Numbered from the stretch's first letter, positions 7,572 through 15,140 are shown. The stretch: 16,482 bases of DNA from Bacteroidales bacterium UBA3754 (GCA_002371705.1 DFGI01000001.1:241-16722), one strand, 5' to 3'. Notes: generated by a model not told the origin, from the sequence alone. Made by a program: numbers and translations.

Positions 7572-8402
7572 TTATTTATTTGATAATGAGTATGCTATCT
7601 GTTTGATTTCGTCTGCCCACTCGGTGTCGCTTTTGTCGTTTGTAAGCGACTGGTAGGAAATAGGTTTCCCGAAGTATATTGACACGCTTTCTTTTTTGTG
7701 TTTATATAATTCGTCAACCAAATATAGTTGTTCAATGTTTGCTTTGATTCCCAGACGTTTACGCCAATTTGCCAGATTGTAGAAGAAATTGGAATTTTTG
7801 CCGCTGATATACACCGGAATTATGTCACGCTCGTAGCGTTTCGCATACGCCACAAATGATTTTTTCCACTCCAAATCGACGATTTTCCCTTTGATTTTTC
7901 TGGAAACCAGTCCAGCCGGGAATATAATTATCTGATAATCGGACTGCATACTGTTTTCAAAAATCTCGGCATAGTTCCGTTTATTTCGTCCGAAACGGTT
8001 TATCGGAATAAACACATCTTCAATGTCGGGTAAATTCATCAGAAGGTCGTTGACCATTAGTTTTGTCTTTGGAAATATTTTTCCAACTGCCGAAACAATC
8101 ATAATGCCATCGGGACCGCCCATCGGGTGGTTTGCTGCAAAAATGAACCGTCCTTCGGCAGGAATGTTTTCGGTGTTATGGCAGTCAATGACTATGTTAT
8201 TGATTGCGAGTTGCTTATGAAACTTTGGCACACCTTTTTCGTCGGAAATTTTTTCCAAATCGGCGTTTATTTCGTCTTGGTGCAGCACGCGCGTAAAATA
8301 ACGGACAACAAACTTCGGCAACTTCTTATATAAGTCGGGAGCCTTGGTTTTGAGAATACGTTCAACGTTTATGAATTCTTTTTTGCTCTGATCTTCGTCC
8401 AT
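7572..8402 (-). CDS. PlsC-type lysophospholipid O-acyltransferase, GlsA-like
   Basis: 276-residue membrane-associated acyltransferase of the PlsC/LPLAT fold. The catalytic block is FIFAANHPMGGPDG (residues 87-99): H92 and D98 are separated by five residues rather than the four of classical HX4D. Block II is FIPINRFGRN (131-140), block III is FPAGLVSRK (161-169, in place of FPEGTRS), and block IV is IIPVYISG (194-201). This variant set fits the hemolysin-linked acyltransferases paired with a GNAT enzyme, and the next gene 4 nt downstream is exactly such a protein. Proposed role: O-acylation of the 3-hydroxy group of an N-acyl amino acid to give a diacylated glycine-type lipid (GlsA in Bacteroides). 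A general 1-acylglycerol-3-phosphate acyltransferase is the alternative. It is the first gene of a minus-strand operon and is divergent from mraZ. Confidence 0.83.
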   Translation of the reverse strand: MDEDQSKKEFINVERILKTKAPDLYKKLPKFVVRYFTRVLHQDEINADLEKISDEKGVPKFHKQLAINNIVIDCHNTENIPAEGRFIFAANHPMGGPDGIMIVSAVGKIFPKTKLMVNDLLMNLPDIEDVFIPINRFGRNKRNYAEIFENSMQSDYQIIIFPAGLVSRKIKGKIVDLEWKKSFVAYAKRYERDIIPVYISGKNSNFFYNLANWRKRLGIKANIEQLYLVDELYKHKKESVSIYFGKPISYQSLTNDKSDTEWADEIKQIAYSLSNK

Positions 8403-8420
8403 TTTCTTTCGATTCTGTTA

Positions 8421-8428
8421 CAAAGATA
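8421..8428 (-). promoter_or_regulatory. -7 promoter element for the acyltransferase operon
   Basis: The minus strand reads TATCTTTG, a full match to TAnnTTTG, and it is the same octamer as upstream of the LicD-like gene. Transcription would start near 8414, about 12 nt ahead of the ATG at 8402. A TTTC (rc of 8451-8454) lies 22 nt upstream as an imperfect -33 box. Confidence 0.55.
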
Positions 8429-8544
8429 TGAACAAATCCGTATAAAAGAGGAAATATTTGTCTAATTCACAATTTTTCTAAAAGGCCGAAAACCTCAATC
8501 TGTTGCGAATTTGGAACGTTTTACCAAAAAAGTTATTAACAAAG

Positions 8545-8579
8545 TGGGAAAAAATGGTAAAAAATGTGAAAAAGTGGGA
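8545..8579 (+). promoter_or_regulatory. Probable MraZ operator: four 10-bp-phased TGGGA-like boxes
   Basis: TGGGA (8545-8549), TGGTA (8555-8559), TGTGA (8565-8569) and TGGGA (8575-8579) are spaced exactly 10 bp start to start, separated by 5-nt A-rich spacers. E. coli MraZ binds direct TGGGN repeats with 5-nt spacers upstream of its own gene, and the Mycoplasma operator is built on AAAGTG repeats; the outer boxes here read AAAGTGGGA and satisfy both. The array sits 44-78 nt before the mraZ start codon and runs across the expected -33 region, a position suited to autorepression of the dcw cluster. Confidence 0.75.
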
Positions 8580-8589
8580 AAATTGTGCT

Positions 8590-8597
8590 TACTTTTA
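8590..8597 (+). promoter_or_regulatory. Candidate -7 element of the mraZ (dcw) promoter
   Basis: TACTTTTA differs from TAnnTTTG only at the last base. A TGTG at 8565-8568, lying in the third operator box, is 21 nt upstream as a possible -33. Transcription would begin near 8604 and mraZ starts at 8623. Overlap of the -33 with the box array would explain repression by MraZ. Confidence 0.45.
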
Positions 8598-8622
8598 CCA
8601 ACGAGTTTTAGCTTGATTAATT

Positions 8623-9093
8623 ATGCTGACATTTGTAGGCGAACATACTGGTAAAATCGACGCGAAAGGGCGGGTTCCGCTGCCTTCTCCGCTGTTCCGC
8701 CAATTAGGTGAAACGGGCGAAGGGGCGCATTTTGTGTTGAAGAAAAGTATCTACAAGGACTGCTTGGAGCTACATCCAATTGAAACGTGGCAGGCTATGA
8801 TGCAACAGCTGATGAAGAAGCTGAATCCCATTCTCAACAAAAAACACAATCTTTTTATGACGGAGTTCAGCAAAGGAACGGCGGAACTTTCGTTGGATTC
8901 GATGAACCGTTTGTTGGTCCCGAAAAAGTTGGCTGATGTGGCTGGCTTGTCGAAAGATGTTGTGTTTCTTGGTGTTGAGGGAATCATAGAAATTTGGGAT
9001 AAGGACAAATTCGAAGCTGGCAAAATGTCGCAGGAGGATTTTGAACGCTTGGCTGGAGAAATATTTACAGATGATTTTAATTTGAATGAGTAG
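8623..9093 (+). CDS. mraZ: Transcriptional regulator MraZ
   Basis: DNA-binding regulator at the head of the dcw cluster; in E. coli it forms a ring-shaped oligomer and represses its own promoter. The 156-residue protein has the two tandem AbrB/SpoVT-like halves of the family, each with its DXXXR signature: D13-AKG-R17 in KIDAKGRVPLPSPLF and D92-SMN-R96 in LDSMNRLLVPKKL. The second half continues with DVVFLGVEGIIEIWD, the usual strand leading to a C-terminal helix. Both halves are intact, so the protein should be able to bind the box array directly upstream. The C-terminal tail is acidic (TDDFNLNE). The start ATG at 8623 gives MLTFVGEH, matching the family's MxxFxGE opening. rsmH follows after 6 nt. 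Confidence 0.97.
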   Translation: MLTFVGEHTGKIDAKGRVPLPSPLFRQLGETGEGAHFVLKKSIYKDCLELHPIETWQAMMQQLMKKLNPILNKKHNLFMTEFSKGTAELSLDSMNRLLVPKKLADVAGLSKDVVFLGVEGIIEIWDKDKFEAGKMSQEDFERLAGEIFTDDFNLNE

Positions 9094-9099
9094 AGCAAT

Positions 9100-9999
9100 A
9101 TGAAATATCACGTGCCTGTCCTTTTGAACGAATCTGTTGAAGGACTGAATATACATCCGAAAGGAATATATATTGATGCCACGTTTGGTGGTGGAGGGCA
9201 CTCGGCGGCAATACTCAAAAAGCTCGATGGCGGTCATTTGTTCTCGTTTGACCAGGACTCCGATGCGAAGCAAAATGCGTTTCAATCCGAATCGTTCACG
9301 TTCGTGCATCACAATTTTGCATACGTGAAGAATTTTATGCAGTTCTTTGAGATTGCGGCTGTTGATGGCATATTGGCGGATTTGGGCGTTTCTTCGCACC
9401 ATTTTGACGAGGCGCAACGGGGATTTTCGTTTCGATTCGATGCTCCGTTGGATATGCGGATGGACCGCTCGGTGAAAAAAACTGCGGCGGATATTGTGAA
9501 CGAATACGATGAGCAAAATCTCACACGTGTGTTCAAAAATTACGGCGAAATAGCAAATGCTCGTCGTCTTGCGCAGGAAATCATATCCCGTCGTTCTGGT
9601 GGCGCAATTCGTACAACTGAAGACTTGAAACGGATTGGGCAGCGTTTTTGCAATCCGCAGACGGAAAGTAAATACCTGTCGCAGATTTTTCAGGCGTTGC
9701 GGATTGAAGTGAACAACGAAATGCAGGCACTGAAGGATTTTCTCGAAGGTGGACTGCAAATTTTGAAGCCAGGAGGTCGATTCGTGGTGATAACCTATCA
9801 TTCATTGGAAGATAGATTGGTGAAGAATTTTTTTAAGACTGGCAACGTGGAAGGCGAAATGGCGCAGGATTTTTATGGGAATGTGCAAACGCCGTTCACG
9901 GCAATTTCAAAAAAGGTGATTGTGCCGTCGGAGGAAGAAATAAAAGAAAATAATCGCGCCCGAAGTGCGAAATTACGGATAGTGGAGAAAAATGGCTGA
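9100..9999 (+). CDS. rsmH: 16S rRNA (cytosine-1402-N4)-methyltransferase RsmH
   Basis: SAM-dependent methyltransferase (MraW) that methylates N4 of C1402 in the ribosomal P site of 16S rRNA. The 299-residue protein begins with HVPVLLNESV (residues 4-13), has SAM motif I as DATFGGGGHS (26-35), an acidic SFDQD after strand 2 (49-53), and ADLGVSSHHFDEAQRGFSF (93-111) followed by PLDMRMD (116-122), a family hallmark. Near the C-terminus are GGRFVVITYHSLEDR (225-239) and a basic end typical of RsmH (NNRARSAKLR). Length and motif order are normal. It lies 6 nt after mraZ and overlaps the next gene by 8 nt, so it is part of the dcw transcription unit. No strong Shine-Dalgarno is visible ahead of the ATG. 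Confidence 0.97.
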   Translation: MKYHVPVLLNESVEGLNIHPKGIYIDATFGGGGHSAAILKKLDGGHLFSFDQDSDAKQNAFQSESFTFVHHNFAYVKNFMQFFEIAAVDGILADLGVSSHHFDEAQRGFSFRFDAPLDMRMDRSVKKTAADIVNEYDEQNLTRVFKNYGEIANARRLAQEIISRRSGGAIRTTEDLKRIGQRFCNPQTESKYLSQIFQALRIEVNNEMQALKDFLEGGLQILKPGGRFVVITYHSLEDRLVKNFFKTGNVEGEMAQDFYGNVQTPFTAISKKVIVPSEEEIKENNRARSAKLRIVEKNG

Positions 10000-10333
10000 G
10001 AAGGAAACAAATGAAAAATTGACGCTGAAAGGCGTGATATATGGAGAAATATTGGAGACAAATTTCTTCAAACGCCATTCGTTTGTCTTCATTGTCTTGC
10101 TTGTCATTGCGGTGGTCTATATCGCCAATGGCTACCATGTTCAATATATTGAACAACAGAATGAGCGCCTGAACCGCGAGATAAAAGAACTGCGTGCGGA
10201 GTTTGTTGCTACGCAACGGCAGTATATCAATAAAATGAAATATATCAATATTCAAGAACAAATAAAGGAAAGACAATTGGGCTTGAAGGAATTACAAAAA
10301 CCGGCATATACAATTTCGGCAGATGGGAAATGA
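9992..10333 (+). CDS. ftsL: FtsL-like septum-formation protein
   Basis: Small bitopic division protein expected to bridge FtsI/FtsW and the FtsQB complex at the septum. The 113-residue sequence has a short cytoplasmic N-terminus, one transmembrane helix at about residues 31-47 (SFVFIVLLVIAVVYIAN), then a periplasmic coiled-coil-like helix rich in Glu, Gln, Arg and Lys (QNERLNREIKELRAEF) out to about residue 100. FtsL is poorly conserved in sequence, so the call rests on size, topology and the fixed position between rsmH and ftsI. It fits the Bacteroidota FtsL-like family. It starts inside rsmH (8-nt overlap) and ends inside ftsI (11-nt overlap), suggesting translational coupling across the three genes. 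Confidence 0.85.
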   Translation: MAEKETNEKLTLKGVIYGEILETNFFKRHSFVFIVLLVIAVVYIANGYHVQYIEQQNERLNREIKELRAEFVATQRQYINKMKYINIQEQIKERQLGLKELQKPAYTISADGK

Positions 10334-12431
10334 GAAAAATAGAAATATTGAAACTGTGAGAAACCGCTTCATAGTGGTTCCGATAGTCATATTTCTGGCT
10401 TCCATTGCTGTGCTGTATGAAATTTTCGACATTCAGATGAACGAGGAAATTCCCACACAATATACTCAGAAGATTGTGCAGCCGCGCCGTGGCGATATTC
10501 TCGACCGAAAGGGCCGTGTGCTTGCTTGCTCTGTGCCAGAATATACGGTTTCGTTCGATGCTCGTATTGCCCATTTCAAGAAAAATCCTAATCTGATTTC
10601 TGAAAATATTGACTCAATTGCCGATGGTCTCGCTCGCATTTTTGTTGACGATAATCGTGACCGCCAATACTATTATAATTTAATAAAAACTGCGGAAAAG
10701 GAACATAAACTTGTGCGTTTGCACAAACAACCGATTGATTACAATCAGTTGCAGAAAATCAAAAAATTGCCGCTGCTGCGTAACGGAGCCTACAAAGGAG
10801 GGTTGAACGTTGAGGTGGAAAATAATCGTGTGTATCCGTATGGCGGCATGGCTACAAGAACAATCGGTTTTTTGCCAAAAGGCGAATATCATGGCAGAAC
10901 AGGTCTCGAAAAATCGTTTGACAAAGAATTGTTTGGCGTTTTGAATATGGATGCCGTTGAAAATGAAAATGGTGAAGGAAATATTGACGGGTACGATTTG
11001 GTGACGACTATTGATGCTGATATTCAAATAATTACGCACGAAGAGTTGGCAAAAACTTTGCGTGCATACGATGCGGAATGGGGGTGTGCTGTGGTTATGG
11101 ATGTGAAATCGGGCGATGTGCTGTCAATTTCAAATCTCTCGCACAACGACAATCCATTGGATTCTAATTTCTATGAAAACTGGAATTATGCGGTTTCAAA
11201 CGTGTGCGACCCAGGCTCGACTATAAAACTTTCATCGTTGATGGTTGCGTTCGAGGATAAATATGTTGACTTGGACGACACAATCGACACGGGCGATGGC
11301 TATATTTATTATGACAAAGCACAACTTGGCGTAACCGACTGGAATCACAAAACACAGGGCGGATTCCATAAACTTTCGGTGTGCGATGTGTTTGCAAACT
11401 CGTCGAATGTGGGCGTGAGCAAAATTATTGATAAACATTATGTCCGCGAGAAACGGGAATGGGACTACATCGACCGTATAAAATCAATGAATCTTGACCA
11501 ACCTTCGGGAATTGATTTGGTCGGTGAACCACATCCAAAAGTGAAAGACCCCAGTATGAAGGAGGGTGCCGACAGATGGTCGGGAAGTACGTTGCTGCAA
11601 ATGTCGTATGGTTACGAGATTGAACTCACACCGTTGCAAATCCTTACATTCTACAATGCTGTGGCGAACAATGGCAGAATGATGCGTCCGCATTTGATGA
11701 AGGAAATTCGTAGCGATGCAAAGACTATCAAAAAATTCAAACCACAGTCGGTGAAAGGGTCGATTTGCAAAAAAGAAACGTTGCAGAAGGCTCATAAAAT
11801 TTTGGAAGCGGTGGTCGAACGGGGAACAGCAAAAAAATATGCAAGCACATATTATAAAATTGCAGGCAAAACTGGTACTGCTCAGACGTTTGAACGTGGT
11901 CGCTACAACAAAAGCAAGTGGCGTGGCTCGTTTTGTGGCTATTTCCCAGCTGACAATCCAAAGTATTCCTGTATCGTTGTTATTCAGGCAAAAGAGGCTG
12001 GCGAATATGGCGCTGTGGGCGTTTTCAAACGAATTGCCGACAGAATTTATTTTATGGATTACGACTTGCGCAACCAAATGGCTTCCGATACTACGTCAAT
12101 ACTCAATATGCCGCCGACTACAAATGGGTACGCTGATGATTTCAATTCGATTTATAAAAAATTGTCAATTGAAACAGAAGGACATCCATCGTCGGTTTGG
12201 GTGAAGGTATCGCCTGATGTGGAAAATAACCGTTTGAAAGAGAATGCGTTGCATTTCACAAAAGGCACAGTTCCAAGTTTCGAACGGATGGGAATGCGCG
12301 ATGCATTGTTCTTGGCTGACAGCCTGAAAATGAAAGTGAAGTGTGTTGGCGTGGGACGAATCACTCGACAATCGGTTCGGGCAGGAACGCCATATAATCA
12401 AGGTGATGTAATTGTTTTGAATTTAGAATAA
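10323..12431 (+). CDS. ftsI: Septal peptidoglycan D,D-transpeptidase FtsI (PBP3-type) with PASTA domain
   Basis: Class B penicillin-binding protein that cross-links septal peptidoglycan. The 702-residue protein has an N-terminal membrane anchor (about residues 16-34, IVVPIVIFLASIAVLYEIF), then the dimerisation-domain motif RRGDILDRKGRVLA (about 55-68). The transpeptidase domain is complete: STIK with nucleophile S299 and K302 (in DPGSTIKLS), SSN at 360-362, and KTG at 516-518 in AGKTGTAQT. The C-terminal 60 or so residues form a PASTA-like domain (GTVPSFERMGMRDALFLAD, ending with GTPYNQGDVIVLNLE). A PASTA tail on FtsI is usual in Bacteroidota and resembles SpoVD of Firmicutes. The start overlaps ftsL by 11 nt and the stop overlaps the murE ATG by 1 nt (TAATG). 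FtsW, the partner glycosyltransferase, is expected beyond the right edge. Confidence 0.96.
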   Translation: MGNEKNRNIETVRNRFIVVPIVIFLASIAVLYEIFDIQMNEEIPTQYTQKIVQPRRGDILDRKGRVLACSVPEYTVSFDARIAHFKKNPNLISENIDSIADGLARIFVDDNRDRQYYYNLIKTAEKEHKLVRLHKQPIDYNQLQKIKKLPLLRNGAYKGGLNVEVENNRVYPYGGMATRTIGFLPKGEYHGRTGLEKSFDKELFGVLNMDAVENENGEGNIDGYDLVTTIDADIQIITHEELAKTLRAYDAEWGCAVVMDVKSGDVLSISNLSHNDNPLDSNFYENWNYAVSNVCDPGSTIKLSSLMVAFEDKYVDLDDTIDTGDGYIYYDKAQLGVTDWNHKTQGGFHKLSVCDVFANSSNVGVSKIIDKHYVREKREWDYIDRIKSMNLDQPSGIDLVGEPHPKVKDPSMKEGADRWSGSTLLQMSYGYEIELTPLQILTFYNAVANNGRMMRPHLMKEIRSDAKTIKKFKPQSVKGSICKKETLQKAHKILEAVVERGTAKKYASTYYKIAGKTGTAQTFERGRYNKSKWRGSFCGYFPADNPKYSCIVVIQAKEAGEYGAVGVFKRIADRIYFMDYDLRNQMASDTTSILNMPPTTNGYADDFNSIYKKLSIETEGHPSSVWVKVSPDVENNRLKENALHFTKGTVPSFERMGMRDALFLADSLKMKVKCVGVGRITRQSVRAGTPYNQGDVIVLNLE

Positions 12432-13894
12432 TGAGAAATTGTGATTTACATAGCATTATTGAGCAGGTTTCCACTAAAAAAATAGTCGGAGAAACCAACA
12501 AAACGATTGCGGCAATCAATACCGATTCCCGTCGTATTGGCGAAAACATGGTGTTCGTGGCTGTGCGTGGTGTTGCCGTTGATGGTCATTCGTTTATTGA
12601 AACTGCTGAAAAACAAGGCGCTGTGGCTGTTGTGTGCGAACAATTGCCAGCTTCGTTGAATCCAGCTGTGACATATATTGTGGTTGAAAATTCAATAATC
12701 GCCTGTGGTTATATGTTGCGGGCGTTCTATAATATTGATTTTGAAAAACTTAAAGTCGTTGGCGTAACTGGCACGAATGGAAAAACTACTACTGCCACGT
12801 TGTTGTATCGTTTGTTTTCACAACTTGGAAATGTGTGCGGATTGCTTTCGACGGTGGTGAATTATGTTGGAAATGAGGAGTTTGCGGCAACGCATACTAC
12901 TCCCGATATGATTCAGTTGTATGAATTGTTCGAGAAAATGCAGGTGGCTGGTTGCTCGTATTGCTTTATGGAAGTCAGCTCGCATGCGATTCATCAGCAC
13001 CGTACGGCAGGCGTGACGTTCGCAGGTGGCATTTTTACTAATATTACGCAGGACCATTTGGATTATCATAAAACCTTTGCGGAATATGTCCGTGTGAAAA
13101 AATCGTTTTTCGACGATTTGCCAGCAACGGCATTTGCACTAACCAACGATGACGACCGTAATGGACAAATAATGTTGCAAAACACTCGTGCGCACAAGGC
13201 CTCATATTCGTTGAAAAGTATGAGCGACTTTAAATGTCGTGTTCTTGAACAGCATTTTGACGGTATGTTGCTCAAAATTGATGGTGTTGAGGTTGTTGCA
13301 CGATTTATTGGATTTTTCAACGCATACAATTTGTTGGCGGTTTATTCGGCTGCTATGTTGTTGGGACAGAACAAACAGCGTGTGCTTGAAATCATTAGCA
13401 CGCTTACTCCTGTGGCTGGAAGAATTGAATTTTTCAAAAATGCCAATAATGTAGTTGCTGTGGTTGACTACGCCCACACTCCCGATGCGTTGGAGAATAT
13501 TCTCTCCACGTTGCGCGCGTTGTGTCCGAAGGACAAGAAAATCATCACGGTGGTTGGCGCTGGTGGAAATCGTGACAAAGGTAAACGTCCAATTATGGGA
13601 GGTATTTGTGCCAAATTGAGCAATCGGGTGATTCTCACCTCCGACAATCCCCGCAATGAGTCTGCCGCTGACATTGCCAACCAAATGATGGCGGGAATTG
13701 GAGCGGAATATGCGGCGAATGTGCTGACAATCCTCGATAGGGAACAGGCAATCCGCACGGCTGTGATGCTTGCTGAAAGCGGCGATGTGATTCTGATTGC
13801 TGGCAAAGGGCACGAAACGTATCAAGAGATTCAAGGTGTGAAACACCATTTTGATGATAGAGAAATAGTTAAGAACATTTTTAATCTGAAGTAA
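12431..13894 (+). CDS. murE: UDP-MurNAc-tripeptide synthetase MurE (meso-DAP type)
   Basis: Cytoplasmic Mur ligase adding the third amino acid to UDP-MurNAc-L-Ala-D-Glu with ATP. Three domains are visible in the 487 residues: an N-terminal UDP-binding domain (TDSRRIGENMVFVAVRG, about 31-47), the central ATPase with P-loop GTNGKTTT (114-121), THTTPD (154-159) and TNITQDHLDYH, and the C-terminal domain with VVDYAHTPDALE and GAGGNRDKGKRPIMG. The amino-acid specificity motif is DNPR (405-408), which in characterised enzymes selects meso-diaminopimelate rather than lysine. This agrees with a Gram-negative, DAP-containing wall. The C-terminal AGKGHETYQ motif is also intact. It starts on the last base of ftsI and is followed by mraY after a single base. 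Confidence 0.97.
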   Translation: MRNCDLHSIIEQVSTKKIVGETNKTIAAINTDSRRIGENMVFVAVRGVAVDGHSFIETAEKQGAVAVVCEQLPASLNPAVTYIVVENSIIACGYMLRAFYNIDFEKLKVVGVTGTNGKTTTATLLYRLFSQLGNVCGLLSTVVNYVGNEEFAATHTTPDMIQLYELFEKMQVAGCSYCFMEVSSHAIHQHRTAGVTFAGGIFTNITQDHLDYHKTFAEYVRVKKSFFDDLPATAFALTNDDDRNGQIMLQNTRAHKASYSLKSMSDFKCRVLEQHFDGMLLKIDGVEVVARFIGFFNAYNLLAVYSAAMLLGQNKQRVLEIISTLTPVAGRIEFFKNANNVVAVVDYAHTPDALENILSTLRALCPKDKKIITVVGAGGNRDKGKRPIMGGICAKLSNRVILTSDNPRNESAADIANQMMAGIGAEYAANVLTILDREQAIRTAVMLAESGDVILIAGKGHETYQEIQGVKHHFDDREIVKNIFNLK

Positions 13895-13895
13895 T

Positions 13896-15134
13896 ATGTT
13901 GTACCATTTATTCGATTATTTAGAACAATTCAATTTCCCGGGGGCTGGCGTGTTCCAATACCTGTCGTTTCGGGCTGGTTTTGCGTTTATCACCGCATTG
14001 TTGATCTCAATTTTGTTTGGTAAACGTTTGATTGAGTTTTTGCAGAAAAAACAAATTGGCGAAATCATCCGCAATCTTGGTCTTGAAGGACAAATGCAGA
14101 AAAAAGGCACGCCCACAATGGGTGGAATCCTTATTTTCCTTGCCATTATGATTGCCACGTTGTTGTTCGCAAATCTTACAAATGTCTATATCCTGTTGAT
14201 GTTGTTCACCACACTGTGGTTCTGTCTGCTCGGGTTTATGGACGACTACATTAAGGTGTTCAAGAAAAACAAGGAGGGGATGCCGGGACGATACAAAATT
14301 GCTGGTCAGGTAGTATGCGGTTTTGCCGTTGCGCTTACGCTCTATTTCAACGACGATGTGGTTGTGGTGCAAAAAGGCGATGTGATTCCGAATATGCAAC
14401 AACAGTATAGCCAAGAGCAAATTGAGCATACTCGTGTGGAGTTATATGGTGAAAAAACAACAAAAACAACGATACCATTTGTCAAAAACCATGAACTTGA
14501 TTATCATTCGATTGTTGGTTTTATGGGCGAGAATGCTGAATGGCTTGGTTGGATTTTATTTGTGCTTGTTGTGATTTTTATCACCACAGCGGTGTCAAAT
14601 GGTGTGAATCTTACCGATGGGTTGGATGGACTTGCCACGGGAACCACTGCAATTGTCGGGGCGGTGCTCGGTATTTTGGCATATCTGTCGGGTAACGTAA
14701 TTTATTCTAACTATTTGAATATTATGTATATACCATACTCTGGTGAATTGGTGGTGTATGCAAGTGCGTTCTTGGGTGCGACCATCGGTTTCTTGTGGTA
14801 TAATTCTTTTCCTGCTCAAGTGTTTATGGGCGATACAGGAAGTTTAATGCTCGGTGGAATCATCGGTGTGTTTGCCGTGTTGATTCGCAAGGAATTGCTG
14901 CTTCCGATACTGTGTGGTATTTTCTTGGCAGAAAGCGTTTCTGTTATTATTCAAGTTTCGTATTTCAAACGGACAAAAAAGAAATTTGGTGAGGGAAAAC
15001 GGTTCTTCTTAATGGCTCCGCTTCATCATCATTATCAGAAAAAAGGCGTGCCTGAATCGAAAATTGTAGCCCGATTCTGGTTGGTTGCGTTGATGTTGGC
15101 TGCTCTTACATTGGTAACATTAAAACTTCGGTAA
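13896..15134 (+). CDS. mraY: Phospho-N-acetylmuramoyl-pentapeptide transferase MraY
   Basis: Integral membrane enzyme that transfers phospho-MurNAc-pentapeptide to undecaprenyl phosphate, making lipid I. The 412-residue protein has about ten hydrophobic helices and all the catalytic signatures: GTPTMGG (71-77), the aspartates D116-D117 in FMDDYIK, NLTDGLDGL (238-246), the FMGDTGS motif (310-316) and HHH in APLHHHYQKKG (377-379). Between the helix ending near residue 150 and the one starting near 217 there is a hydrophilic stretch of about 65 residues, clearly longer than the roughly 23-residue equivalent in E. coli; it would lie on the periplasmic side. It follows murE by 1 nt and precedes murD by 6 nt. 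No murF lies between murE and mraY, unlike in E. coli. Confidence 0.97.
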   Translation: MLYHLFDYLEQFNFPGAGVFQYLSFRAGFAFITALLISILFGKRLIEFLQKKQIGEIIRNLGLEGQMQKKGTPTMGGILIFLAIMIATLLFANLTNVYILLMLFTTLWFCLLGFMDDYIKVFKKNKEGMPGRYKIAGQVVCGFAVALTLYFNDDVVVVQKGDVIPNMQQQYSQEQIEHTRVELYGEKTTKTTIPFVKNHELDYHSIVGFMGENAEWLGWILFVLVVIFITTAVSNGVNLTDGLDGLATGTTAIVGAVLGILAYLSGNVIYSNYLNIMYIPYSGELVVYASAFLGATIGFLWYNSFPAQVFMGDTGSLMLGGIIGVFAVLIRKELLLPILCGIFLAESVSVIIQVSYFKRTKKKFGEGKRFFLMAPLHHHYQKKGVPESKIVARFWLVALMLAALTLVTLKLR

Positions 15135-15140
15135 TATACA

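Larger units (their letters stand above)
8519..8601. repeat. Direct repeat TTTTACCAA flanking the mraZ operator
   Basis: The nonamer TTTTACCAA occurs at 8519-8527 and again at 8593-8601, bracketing the TGGGA-like array. The downstream copy overlaps the predicted -7 element of mraZ. Each contains TACCA, the reverse complement of TGGTA, which is one of the boxes in the array, so they may be inverted operator half-sites; chance is not excluded in this AT-rich region. Confidence 0.35.

Noticed and set aside
8511..8529. TTTGG...CCAAA inverted repeat upstream of the mraZ operator
   Set aside because: 5-bp arms with a 9-nt spacer in AT-rich DNA are expected by chance; kept only as part of the TTTTACCAA observation.
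8541..8580. Phased repeats considered as a CRISPR remnant or simple tandem repeat
   Set aside because: Units are 10 bp with no spacers of CRISPR length, and the TGG core with A-rich gaps matches a MraZ operator much better.
8770..9801. 343-codon minus-strand ORF opposite mraZ and rsmH
   Set aside because: Long but entirely antisense to two strongly supported genes; the product is rich in His, Arg, Phe and Cys without motifs, as expected of a shadow frame.
11484..12077. 197-codon minus-strand ORF opposite ftsI
   Set aside because: Shadow of the FtsI transpeptidase domain; no domain signal and no start context.
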